Shown here in pieces: positions 22,564 to 33,751 of a stretch of 64,000 nt of DNA (position 1 is the first letter of the stretch; every line of letters begins with the position of its first letter). Made by a program: the position numbers and the translations under genes. The DNA lies in NCBI GenBank assembly GCA_015039465.1, contig MU130010.1, positions 26,198 to 90,197 on the forward strand. The letters are read 5' to 3'. Source of the DNA: Phlegmacium glaucopus (taxonomy: Eukaryota > Basidiomycota > Agaricomycetes > Agaricales > Cortinariaceae). The notes under the pieces are model-generated. The model ran no database searches. It saw only the letters and a list, made by a program, of their open reading frames with translations, and was not told the DNA's origin.

Positions 22564-23240
22564 GATTAGTCAATTTAAGAAAATGGGAACTTGGGTTATC
22601 AAGGACTTACCACCTGAACATAAGGCTATACAATGCAACAAAGTCCTAAGGACTAAATGAGGTCCTGATGGCAAAGTACAAAGCTATTGAGTCTGTATTG
22701 TATAGCAGGTGGACACAGACAAGTTGAAGGTATAAACTATACTGAAAATTTTTCAGCTGCAGCAAAAATGCCAACGGTTCGCATGGTCCTAGCTAATGCA
22801 GCTTAGCAGGACTGGGAGATCAAACATGTGGATGTAAAGAGTGCTTACCTTAATGCACCACTCAATGAGACAATATATATGAAGCTGCCACGAGGTGTGC
22901 TATAGCCTAGCCAAGAGGGTGTGTAGGTTGCTAAAGAGATTGTACGGCTTAAAGCAAGCTGGTAGGGGTTGGTACCTCAAATGAGTTGCATCTTTATTAA
23001 AGACCTGGGCTTCAAATGTTTGGCTGTTGATCATTCAGTGTTTTATCAATGTTCAGGTGCGATAGTTGCTGTTGCGACCGACGATATGGCAGTTACATTT
23101 AAAAGGAAGATTGATACTGAAAGGTTCAAGCTCATTGGGAAATAACAGACAACGGACCTATTAAATGGTTTCTTGGTTTCGAGATTAGGCGTGATTGAGC
23201 ATCTAGGACTATTTTGATAAATCAACATGCTTATATCAAG
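22487..23240 (+). pseudogene. Ty1/copia reverse transcriptase, degraded and inverted relative to its RNase H
   Basis: The + strand shows the reverse transcriptase entry region (NVKHWQAALEYKISQFKKMG, KDLPPEHKAI), then the conserved VDVKSAYLNAPL-like stretch near 22830 and a decayed catalytic box ATDDMAV near 23080, separated by many stops. RNase H of the same superfamily sits on the opposite strand immediately to the left, so the element has been broken by an inversion near 22480. Confidence 0.7.
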
Positions 23241-23249
23241 GCAATGACT

Positions 23250-23680
23250 TTCATAATGAGAGCCTTGAGCTTCTTCCAGTCTTTGATAAATGGGGGAAGT
23301 CCTTCAACAATTTCATGTGTAGGATGATCACAGTAAGAATGCATGAATCAACATTTATCAGTATCACTTGTAACATTATAGAAGCTGAATAATTGATTGC
23401 ATTGGAGGAGGAAGTCAATCACTTCAGACCAGTGACCTTTGAATGTAGGAGCAGTAGATTGGTGAGGGATTGGCATTTCTGGAACTCAAGGATTGGGGGT
23501 AGTCATGGTAAAGGATGTGAGAGGGAGATTCAACTGAATGTCTGTTGGTGGAGAGAGTGATTGATATAGGATTTAGATGAGGAGATTGGGTTGGAGGAGT
23601 GATTCTGGGATGATACCAGAGATGATTTAATAACAGAAAAGTGTGATAGAAGTCTGAATAAACCCTCCCTTGTGGTGGGC
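23250..23680 (-). mobile_element. LTR-1 element 5' leader fragment (uninterrupted version)
   Basis: On the minus strand this matches 27990-28760, the leader between gag and the primer-binding site of copy 2. Bases 23285-23300 preserve the unoccupied version of the site where the LTR-3 solo LTR inserted in the other copy. Confidence 0.65.
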
Positions 23681-24484
23681 TCCAGATATAAATTGTTGTG
23701 AGTGTTGTATATGAACACCAACCAGAGAGAGCAGTGGACCAGTCTTTAGGTCAAGAGACTGTGTTTAGGGAAGGCTTAGCCTTAGACCCGTTATAAATTG
23801 TTGTTTGTGTTGTTATATAACACTAACCAAAGAGCAGTGGACCAGTCTTTAGGTCAAGAGACTCCCTGTTATTCGTTTAGGGAAGGCTTAGCCTTAGACT
23901 TGTAACACACAAAGGTAGAGGGAAAGAATAGAGAAGAGAAGGATGAGGATGAATGAGAAAGAGTCTTCAGTAAGACTATAGCAGTTGACAGTAGGTTGAC
24001 AGTAAAGGACTGAAAAAGCAAACTTAGAGGGAGGAATTCAATGGAATTCCACTGAGATGATGACTGTTGGGGAGTAAGAATGAATTGGGAGAAACTAAGG
24101 GGAACTACCTATCCTGGTACAAAAGAGCAGTATTTATACCCTAAAGATGAGGCTATGTAGAACAATAAAAAGAAAAGAAGTATGTGCTGTCAAAGGAAGA
24201 AAGATAAAGAGAGGACAGCTGCAAGAAGAAAAGAACAATGGAAAAGAAGAAGGAACAATAAAAAAATCTGTAAAGTGTCAAAGTGCAAGAGAAAAGAAAA
24301 GAAGGCAGTGTACATAGTCCAATAGCAAAAATATATCAACTCCATAGGGTGTGGTCATGTCAAAAATGTGAAAGGTCCTGAGTCAACACTTGAAAGGTGC
24401 AGCCTTGTTCCCAAGAAAACACTACTTGCCCATGATCCCATGTTGCGCAGCCTTGATAACACTTGACACACTGTGAGAATAATC
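23681..24484 (-). mobile_element. LTR-1 LTR, truncated, with an internal tandem duplication
   Basis: It matches LTR-1 in minus orientation but stops at about 24484, well short of the TGTCGCGC terminus. At the other end about 105 bp is duplicated in tandem (about 23695-23795 and 23796-23905), each copy reading ATAAATTGTTGT then GCAGTGGACCAG. Confidence 0.65.
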
Positions 24485-24516
24485 CTCTGTGTTAAGTTTA
24501 AAACAAGGGGTCATGT

Positions 24517-24827
24517 TGATAGGACCCATATAGCCTCTAGGTTCGTAAACAGGTTATTTTTGCGATTTAACAACTTCGCAGTATACGCGGACGCCTCGCG
24601 GGTACCAGCTTTATTTGCACTCTCACTCGCGGTTCTCGCAAGTACTCGCATAACCTTCGCACATCACTTCTACAACCTTCATAAATATCCAAAGCACCCT
24701 CATTCCTCTTCACACTTCATATTTCAACATATCTTCAGTTCTCTCAGTCAATATCGGACTTAACCATTCGACCCCTTCGCAACCATACCTTCGCACAGCC
24801 ATTCTCTAATCTCACGGTCTTTCACGG
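24517..24827 (+). mobile_element. LTR-2 fragment
   Basis: It starts TGATAGGACCCATATAGCC and follows the LTR at 30982 up to its CGGTCTTTCA segment. It is cut there by the LTR-1 copy that starts at 24828, so this LTR-2 copy is older than that insertion. Confidence 0.7.
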
Positions 24828-26184
24828 TGTCGCGCACCAATACTGATTGGTAGCGTGAGAAGAAAGCTTAAAAGTCGCCATCATGAAAATAAGCGGACTT
24901 TGAATTTGCTTACCTATTTTGGAAGCGGCCCTGAATCGCGTTCCTGGTCAACAAAACCATTCGTTCAACGATAACATCCTCATCACTCATCATATCCTCA
25001 ATGTCTTCCACTATGTTGTCTATCATTTACACTATCGACATGCTCCTTAACATCTACCATCCGTTTGTCCCTTGGCTAGTGATACAACAAAGCGATCAAT
25101 CTACTATTTGCATCGGTCATCGGCTCGCGTTTGATCGTATCTTTGGTCCATCATTTCAAGAACAGCCCGTTTATGGACGCATCAGCCACATCTCCCATTA
25201 TGTCAAAGGCTTTGTCATCGTTGTTGTGGCTATGGACCCACAAGTCTTCACTTCAGCTATCTATCTTGCTATACCTCACTCCTGGATCTCACTCAGTCCC
25301 CTATCCTCACTCATCTACCTCTTATCTTATCATTCACTGCCAAAACCATCATTCACGCGGTACCTGAAGCCTTCCCACCCTCTTTATGACAATTTAGGAA
25401 GTCCAGGAGGATCATGACTAAGCAGGAATTGCAGATGAATCAGCAGCAGAGGATTATTCTCGCAGTGTGTCAAGTGTTATCAAGGCTGCGCGACATGGGA
25501 CCATGGGCAAGTAGTGTTTTCTCGGGAACAAGGCTGCGCCTTTCAAGTGTTGACTCAGGACCTTTCACATTTTTGACATGACCACACGCCTATGGAGTCG
25601 ATATATTTTTGCTATTGGACTATGTACACTGCCTTCTTTTCTTTTCTCTCGCACTTTGACACTTTACAGATTTTTTTATTGTTCCTTCTTCTTTTCCATT
25701 GTTCTTTTCTTCTCGCAGCTGTCCTCTCTTTATCTTTCTTCCTTTGACAGCGCGTACTTCTTTCTTTTTATTGTTTTACATAGCCTCATCCTTAGGGTAT
25801 AAATACTGCTCTTTTGTACCAGGATAGGTAGTTCAGTTCAATTCATTCTTACCCCCCAACTTTCATCATCTCAGTGGAATTCCAGTGAATTCCTCCCTTA
25901 AGTTCGCTTTTCTTGCCCCTTACTGTCAATCTATCCCCTATCCCTCAACCGCTATAGTCTTACTGAAGACTCTCTCTTGCTCATCCTCATCCTCGTCTTA
26001 TACCTCATTCATCTTCCAAGACCTTCATCCTCCTCCTTCTCTTCTCTATTCTTTCCCCTTACCTCTGTGTGTTAAAAGTCAAGGTTATCCCTTCCCTAAA
26101 CAAACAACAGGGAGTCTCTTGACCTAAGGTCTGGTCCACTGCTCTCTGGTTGGTGTTTATATACAACAACAACAACAATTTATA
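24828..26184 (+). mobile_element. LTR-1 LTR, plus orientation
   Basis: A 1,357-bp LTR beginning TGTCGCGCACC and ending TTTATA. It is the inverted counterpart of 14917-16325. It shares open stretches (for example MSSTMLSIIYTIDMLLNIYH) with the other copies only because the DNA is the same; these are not genes. Its left flank is LTR-2 and its right flank is the gag-protease block of an oppositely oriented element, with no target duplication, so a rearrangement joined them. Confidence 0.8.
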
Positions 26185-27990
26185 ATGTATTGCCATGAAC
26201 ATCACGCATCCTGATCATTGCTTTGTTGTCCATAGGAAGATTGATCTGTTCTTGCCAGACTCAGGTACTGCAAACATTCTGGGTGGCTCCAGTGTCAATA
26301 ACAGCCATGATAGACTTTCCGTTACAGGTGACCAAGACTTGAATAAGTGGAGATTGTGTGCGCAGCAGAAGAACTGGAGGGGCTGGAGGGACGTAAATAT
26401 CTTCACATAAGTCATCCAAGTCAGAATCCAAGTCATTAGAAATGATTGCTGTGTTGACAGTATTGACATGGGAAGGAACCGGTCCAATGGAATGAGTGAC
26501 TTTGAGAAGATCGGTTAAGCGAGTAGAAACTTCTTTGGAGACTCCAAGTAATTCTCCCACAGATAAAGTCATTTCTGTATTAAGGACTTTGTTTAAAATG
26601 AAGATGGGATCAACATGATGTGAGACAGCAGCAGATCATGGGAGTGGGGCAGTGGCTTTCTTGACAGGAACTTTAGAAGGCGGTACAGTAACATCTTCCA
26701 TAATGTGATCGTCATTGGAGGGATCAAAGACAGGGACTCTAGGCTGTGCGGTTGCAGGTGGGATGACAGGTGGGGCTCTGGGGGGATTAATGGGGCCAGG
26801 TCTGATTGCTTGGGCATCCTTCTTTGCTTTCTCCTTTGCCTCTATTATCCGCTTTGCCTTGACTTGATCTGATGTTGGAACTGTGATTCCATCAAAGACT
26901 TCTTTGCAAGCAGCTTTAGTGGTCTTCTCACTGCGATTGACAGCTAGGATAGGAGTGGACTGAGTGATTGTGGTGAATCCAATGTCTTCCTCTTCATCGT
27001 CACTGACAATTTCGGCAGTAGCAAGGTTGGTTGTCATAACTGGAGCAGCAAGTCATTTAATTGCATCAACAAGGGACTCATTGGGGTTCCTGAAGATAGG
27101 CCTGCCATCCTTCATTATCCATCTCCCAACATCATTTCGCATTATCACTCCATTGCTTGCTAGATCTCCCAAGGTAGCACAACGATTAACACCATGGCCC
27201 TCTTCAAAGCATCCGAAGCAGAGCATCTTGTTGTTGGGGTTTATCTGAGGACGAGGTGGGAAAGGTCGATTTGCTGGGGTAGACATGGTGGTAGGAAGTC
27301 TGGAAGATGAATTTCCCATAGATGGAGGTGTGATAAGCTTGCCAATATCAGGATCAAGTTTCATGATGCAAAAATAATAGACAGCGTAGTTGGGGTCCTG
27401 AATGGTGAGTCGTGACATCTGCTTGATTAAGAAACCGACTTCATCTGTCTTCTAAGCTCTGATGCCTTCTTTCTCAAGATTGTTGTAGATATTGCAAGAT
27501 TGAATGGGATCAAGGGGTTGACAATCAGGAGGGTTGCCAGAAGAGATAGTCTGAAGAAGCTTCTTGAGGTTAGCCATAGTGAATTCTTCTTTGTCTCGTG
27601 GATAGGTAGAGTTGGATTGGGTAGATTTAGGTTTATCAAAGACTCCAAAGTCAAATCAATCACGCTTGAAGACCATTTCTGCAGCAGCAACAATGTCGTC
27701 AAATTCAAAAGGAGCAGAAGGATCAAGGTCGCTGTTCTTGAGATGCATCTTGGCTTCAATGAAGGGACAAATGTTTGTATCAATTCCAAGCCAGAAGCAG
27801 CAATTGTATTCAGTCTTGTCTATCTTCTGCTGACCAAGAAGCCCTCCAGCAATACACATATATTGTCGCATGTAGTCTCTGAAGGTGTCAAGAGAGTTTA
27901 ATGGAAGGAAGGGAACAAGCACGAAGGGAAAATTGATGAAGATTGAAGATTGTAAATTTCTAATCAGCAAGCTCAGCATCAAAGACCTTT
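26185..27990 (-). pseudogene. LTR retrotransposon gag-protease, copy 2 (zinc knuckle retained)
   Basis: Reads on the minus strand from 27990. Gag includes FRDYMRQYMCIAGG and the FEFDDIVAAAEMVFKRD segment. At about 27210 a CCHC zinc knuckle CFGCFEEGHGVNRC fits CX2CX4HX4C, as in nucleocapsid proteins. An acidic Pro-rich linker follows, then a retropepsin active site AVIDTGATQNV near 26290. The block is cut at 26185 in the protease by the LTR at 24828-26184. Stops and frameshifts at about 27655, 27420 and 27050 show it is dead. No reverse transcriptase remains. Confidence 0.8.
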
Positions 27991-28040
27991 GTAATGAGAG
28001 CCTTGAGCTTCTTCCAGTCTTTGTTGATAAATGGGGGAAG

Positions 28041-28370
28041 TGTTAGGGGACGTTAGAACCTGGGAACCAAGTTGAATACAAAGGTGGTTATCAAAGATAA
28101 CCACCTTTCGTCTATATACTACAGGCGTGGGAGCCAATTTGACTATATACAGCTAGGATGTAATAGAAGGTAGGACGAGGTAAAGATAACCTAAATATAA
28201 ACTGACATCTGTCAAGATGTCATCGGCGAAGGGACGACTACTACTACAATAGAAGGGAGAACACGAGGAGCAGGATAAGGGATGCGGTATGGGGTACGAT
28301 CATAGAGTTGAGTGAAGGTAAGTACATACTAAGCAAGCATAGAGGCGGACACAATAGGTGTCCCCTGACA
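28041..28370 (+). mobile_element. LTR-3 solo LTR, copy 2
   Basis: A 330-bp LTR with the same ends as 18130-18459 and a perfect 5-bp duplication GGAAG (28036-28040 and 28371-28375). It interrupts the leader of gag copy 2. The same leader at 23285-23300 lacks it, giving the pre-insertion sequence. It is therefore younger than the LTR-1 element. Confidence 0.92.
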
Positions 28371-28750
28371 GGAAGTCCTTCAACAATTTCACATGTAGAA
28401 CAATCACAGTAAGAATGCATAAATCAACATTTATCACAATTGCTTGTGACATTATAGAAGCTGAATAATTGATTGCATTGTTGGAGGAAGTCAGTCACTT
28501 CAGACCAGTGACCTTTGAATTTAGGAGTGGTAGATTGATGAGGGATTGGCATTTCTGCAGGAACTCGAGGATTGGGGGTAGTCATGGTAAAGGATGTGAG
28601 AGGGAGATTTAATTGAACATTTGTTGGTGGAGAGAGTGATTGATATAGGATTTAGATGAGGAGATTGAGTTGGAGGAGTGATTCTGGGACGATACCAGAG
28701 ATGATTTGATAAGAGTAGAAGTCTGATAGAAGTCTGAATAACCCTCCCTT

Positions 28751-28763
28751 GCGGTGGGCTCCA
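28751..28763 (-). other. putative primer-binding site of LTR-1 element
   Basis: On the minus strand TGGAGCCCACCGC starts two bases after the LTR end TTTATA. A TGG start right after a 5' LTR is the usual form of a tRNA primer-binding site. I have not matched the tRNA. Confidence 0.45.
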
Positions 28764-30301
28764 GATATAAATTGTTGTCTGTGTTGTTATAAAACACCAA
28801 CCAGAGGGAACTGGACCAGACTTTAGGTTAGAATATCCCCCTGTGTTCATTTAGGGAAGGTATAACCAGAGACTAGTAAGCACACTTGGTTAGAAGAGAG
28901 TAGAAGAGGATGAGGATGAAGATCTTGGAAGGTGACTGAGGTAGAGGACGAGGATGAGGATGGGTAAGAAAGAGTCTTCAGTAAGACTATAGCAGTAGAC
29001 AGTATAGGACAGTAACAGATAAAAGGCTGAAAAAGCGAACTTGAGGGTTTTGAGAAAAACTCACCCACAAGTTGTAGGTTAGATTGAGAGACACGCAAAA
29101 ATAAAAAAATTGTGACAAAATACATAGATTTGCAACACTTATTTCCAAAACAAAATTGACTGCTCCCTCAAACACATCTGGTCCTCTGTAACAGTCCTTC
29201 CACATTTTACCTTGCACCATGGGACACCCAAGGCATAGTATTGTTTAGAGGTACCTATATTTGAAATTTTACGGTCATGCGGAGCAGTGTGAGTATTATC
29301 AGAAGGTATCAATTGATCAAGCAGACAAGACATCTTGTAACTTGTTTGAGAAATAAGTCATCACATGGTTCCCAGATTTGCATGAAATTTTGACATATCA
29401 TTTGAAATGACACTTAAAACACTTTGTCAGAAGCATATTTTCCAATCCATTTCTTAAAGCCCCAAAAAAAGCCATCCACTGTTTTTCTGAGCCATACCTT
29501 CTATATTTGGTTATCACAAAAGTCACAAGGTATCACATCAGGTGACGTACATCGATTATGGATGACATCTACCTTATCCTGGTACAAAAGAGCAGTATTT
29601 ATACCCTAAGGATGAGGCTATGTAGAACAATAAAAAGAAAGAAGTACGTGCTGTCAAAGGAAGAAAGATAAAGAGAGGACAGCTGCAAGAAGAAAAGAAA
29701 AATGGAAAAGAAGAAGGAACAATAAAAAAATCTGTAAAGTGTCAAAGTGCGAGAAAAGAAGAGAAGGCAGTGTACACAGTCCCATAGCAAAAATATATCA
29801 ACTCCATAGCTGTGTGGTCATGTCAAAATATGAAAGGTCCTGAGTCAACACTTGAAAGGCACAGCCTTGTTCCCAAGAAAATACCACTTGCCCATGATCC
29901 CATAGTGGTGCAGCCTTGATAACACTTGACACACTGCAAGAATAATCCTCTGCTGCTGATTCATCTGCAACTCCTGCTTAGTTGTGATCCTCCTGGACTT
30001 CCTAAAGTGTCATAAAGAGGGTGGGAAGGTCTCAGGTACAGTGTGAATGTTGGTTTAGGCAGTGAATGACAAGATAAGAGGTAGATAATTGAGGATAGAG
30101 GACTGAGTGTGATCCAGGAGTGAGGTATGGCAAGGTAGATAGATAATGGGAGATGTAGCTGATGCATCCATAAACAGGCTGTTCTTGAAATGATGGGCCA
30201 AAGATACAATCAAACGCGAGCTGATGACCAATGCAAATAGTAGATTGATTGCTTTGTTGTATCACTAGCCAAGGAACAAATGGATGGTAGATGTTTAGGA
30301 G

Positions 30302-30855
30302 TAGTGATGGTCAAGGGTAACCCCAGGGTGGAATTAGGCTGACCCTTACCCTTACCCTCCAAAAACCCTTACCCTTGGCTGAGGGTAAGGGTTTTGGAGG
30401 GTAAGGGTAAGGGTTTCTGAGGGGTTGGAGGGTAAGAAACCCCAGCAGGGTTTAGTGCAAGGGTTTGGTCCAAATCCTTCCTCAAGCTTTGTAATCCAAA
30501 GGAGCCTTCAAAGTAGCTATTATTTAAAACATGTTCAGGGTGTTAAAGGTGTTTAGGCTTTTAGCAAGAGATTTTAAATGAAATAGAGAGGGTTTGACTA
30601 GTATTTTAAGCTACTGATTGTTGTGAAAGCAGTGAGACCTCTTTAGATTACTTTTTCTCTGATTTAAAGTCAATTTTTTAGATACACAACAGTTAGATCA
30701 CTCTGATATCAGAGAAATAAAAATTCCCAAAAATACCCTGACCCCTCCAGAAGGGTAAGGGTTTTTCAAGGGTCAAAAAATCTGTACCCTGACCCTGACC
30801 CTCCTTACCCTTACCCTTGTACCCCAGGGGTTTCCCAAACCCCTGCCCATCACTA
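30302..30855. mobile_element. hAT-type MITE rich in GGGTAAGGG repeats, with 8-bp target duplication
   Basis: A 554-bp element with ends TAGTGATGG and CCATCACTA, flanked by a perfect 8-bp duplication TTTAGGAG (30294-30301 and 30856-30863). The other LTR-1 copies show the empty site. The subterminal regions hold many GGGTAAGGG units in both orientations, including a large hairpin around 30345-30420. No transposase is present. It is a different family from 1103-1673. Confidence 0.88.
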
Positions 30856-30981
30856 TTTAGGAGCATGTTGATAGTGTCAATGATGGAGAGCATAGTGAGA
30901 GACATTGAGAATATGATGAGCGATGAGGATGATAACATTGATTGAATGATTTTATTGACCAGGAACGCAATTCAGGGCCAC

Positions 30982-31875
30982 TGATAGGATCCATATAACC
31001 TCTAGGTTTGTAAATAGGTTATTTTTGCGATTTAACAACTTCACAGACACTCGTGGATACCTCGCGGTTACCATTATCACTCACATTCTTGGCTGCGGTT
31101 GTCAGTAACCCTTGCACTATCATTGGCATGTCCTACTATATCACCTACTCTTCGCACATGTCTTGCACATCACCTCTACGACCCTCATAACTATTCAAAG
31201 CACCCTTATTCCTCTTCACGCTTCATACTTCAACATATCTACAGCTCTCATTAGCCGCAGTGGACTTAACCATATTCACTTCTTTACAACCGCATCTTCA
31301 CACAGCCACTATCTAATCTCGCGGTCTTTCATGGTTCGCATATGCATTCCTTACCTCTCCGTGCATCCTTTGCATTGGTTTTATTATGGTCCGTGTTGTT
31401 TTGCATTTACTTTCTTTCATCTTTCCATATATATATATTTTTATCATTCTTTCGAAACAGGAGGTCATTCAACTGACCTCCTTACTCATCACCTTTATTC
31501 TTACTTTATCTCCTATCCCTTCGTTACCAAACTACTGGGCCCATATGACTTCGCATTAGCTCAATTTTTACATTACTGTTTTGCATATCCACACCTGGTT
31601 AGTTTATTACTCTTGTATTAAGTACCTGTAGCAAGGAGGAGGCCAGGTGAACAAGAGACGGCCAGAGTTTTGATCCCATAAACTTTGCAGCAACGTTCTA
31701 AGTCAATAGTCTCATTCTTTAAGCTACTTTGCGAACTTCGCTATCTTTGCAACCTACTCTTCTTGTGTATTTCAATACTGCGAACTTCTCTTTAAATTCT
31801 ATCAAGGAAATCTACATTAACCCCTCCGAACTATGTTATTACTTGTGGTCTGATCCCACCGCAGGTACAACAACA
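30982..31875 (+). mobile_element. LTR-2, probable solo LTR
   Basis: About 894 bp beginning TGATAGGATCCATAT and ending GTACAACAACA, inserted in the LTR-1 copy, which resumes at 31876. The flanks GCCAC and CCGCT are only loosely alike, so the target duplication is decayed or the right end is misplaced by a few bases. Confidence 0.65.
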
Positions 31876-32268
31876 CCGCTCCAAAACAGGCAAGTGAATT
31901 CAAAGTCCACTGATTTTCATGATGGCGGCTTTTAAGCTTTTTACCCATGCTACCAATCAGTATTGGTGCGCGATAGCAGTGATAATAATTTGGCTCTCAA
32001 TGAGCAATAGGGGGTTCAGCCAAGAAAAGGGGTGTTGACAGTGGGGAAAAATGATAGCCAGTACACAGCATCATAGCCTTAGGTACTAGACAAAAGTGTC
32101 TCGAAAAATAAAATAGAAATGACAGTCAGCGTTGTCATCAAAAGAAATTGTGCATGCATGACATGGGCAGTTCCAGCATCCCAAATAAAGTCTTCCAGTT
32201 GTAAAATACCCCTGAAAATCCCTCCAACAACTTCCATCTTCCAAAAATAATTCATCAATCATTGAAAT

Positions 32269-32769
32269 TGTTAGGGGACACCTGATGTCAAGCCCAACTC
32301 CTGACTCCCAATCAGTCCCAAACCCAATCTCACTCCCAAACCCAATCTCACTCCCAAACCCAATCTCACTCCCAAACCCAATCTCACTCCCAAACCCAAT
32401 CTCAACTCCTGAACATCTACATTCCACCTCATCGGCAAACTTGATTGCTTGTCCAAACTGATCAGGCCCGACTCTACCACAACTCCTGATCGGACCCAAC
32501 CCAAACCAAACTTGCAACTTTGTAATTATTATTTCATTATTTTATATGACACCACTTTTATTATTTTATTCTCATACCATTTATTTATTTATTTTCATAT
32601 GTCTGTTATGTCCATATCTGTACTTAAATAGCTCCTCACCTTAGCAGGGATCCCTATCTTTTCCTTTTAGGATCCCCTGCTAGGTGAGTTAGTTATAGTC
32701 ACATTTATAATATATTAATTTAGGATCCCCTGCTAGCTTTACTAAGTCGGTGTTGCAGTTGCCCTAACA
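32269..32769. mobile_element. LTR-4 solo LTR with internal 18-bp tandem repeat
   Basis: A 501-bp segment starting TGTTAGGGGACA and ending GCCCTAACA (8-bp terminal inverted repeat TGTTAGGG, TG...CA), flanked by a perfect 5-bp duplication GAAAT (32264-32268 and 32770-32774). Bases 32316-32404 contain about five copies of an 18-bp unit (CCCAAACCCAATCTCACT). It is the last clear transposon before the gene-rich half. Confidence 0.82.
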
Positions 32770-33751
32770 GAAATCCTTCAAAAATATCCTTCAATCCTTC
32801 AAACTGTCCTTCAGTCTTCCTAAAAAATCCTTCAATCTCCTCAGAATTGAAAGAAAGTTCTTCTGCCCCCAAACTGGAGGACTTCAACTGCACCAATCAT
32901 CAATGGCGGCTTTTCTTCTTATGGTATATCGGCACTGCATCCACCTTCTGCAAGTTTAGAGGCTGTGCAGCCTTACTTCTGCCCCAGCGACATGAGGACT
33001 TCGAACAGGTGCACTCCAAGCAAGCAGCTTTTCTTCAGTGCCATCGACAAGCAGCATCAGAGTGCAAGTCTGCAACTCCAGCAACATCCAAGAGGTTGAG
33101 AGGTCAATTAAGCAGCAAGGGACAAGGGGCCAGCAATGCAACAAGTCATTGACGAGGTGTATCTGTTACTGACCCACCTGAGAGGACAGGATCTGTTTGT
33201 GTTGGAATAAGAATAATATTATTTTGTGTTTGACCTTGGTGAGCTTGTGAGGCAAACAGATGAGTAGGTAAAACAATAACTAGCTACTATATATACTCAG
33301 TAAGATAAAATGGAGAAGAAAACAATAAGACTCTAATATATAACCTGACCCAGAAGGCAAATATGAACTGTATATAACTATTTTATGATACAAGCGCAGA
33401 AATATTGTCTAGTAAGCAGGAAATGTGTGTTTAAAGTGATATTAGAAAAATAAATTAAGCCCTCAGACCCCTCGGGTCATGGACTAAAATCCTGGGACCC
33501 CCTTGGTTGCTAACTTATTAATGCTAGTCACAAGTCTAGCACAGCCCTACTCAAGGTAGAACCCAGCTTTGTCACACAATCTAGACATTGTTCTATATGA
33601 TCAAATCAGAGATTGATAACCCTTCAGAAGGAGGAGATAGAAAAGTATTTTTCTCTGTACCTCAGTCGGCAATCTCCGATGGTAGTGCTGACAAAGACGA
33701 TCGACAAATGTACTTTTCGTCGCAGCTGCAGCTGTCATCTTGCCCTCGAAA
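32770..33751. other. flank and upstream region of the eIF3 subunit L gene
   Basis: Repeated CCTTCAA motifs at 32775-32840 and a Ser/Gln-rich open stretch at 32847-33152 have no family resemblance. The last few hundred bases presumably hold the promoter of the gene at 33752; no TATA box is obvious. Confidence 0.4.

Larger units (their letters stand above)
28766..31975 (-). mobile_element. LTR-1 5' LTR, interrupted by two later insertions
   Basis: In minus orientation it starts near 31975 (TATCGCGC, mutated from TGTCGCGC) and ends TTTATA at 28766 beside the primer-binding site and gag copy 2, so it is the 5' LTR of that element. It is interrupted by an LTR-2 at 30982-31875 and a hAT MITE at 30302-30855. 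A further segment at 29045-29574 replaces about 110 bases found in other copies. Confidence 0.75.

Noticed and set aside
30340..30430. Internal telomere repeat
   Set aside because: The unit is GGGTAAGGG rather than TTAGGG, occurs in both orientations, and lies inside a transposon with hAT ends.
32316..32404. CRISPR-like array of 18-bp repeats
   Set aside because: The units are directly abutting with no spacers, and the genome is fungal; it is a tandem repeat inside an LTR.
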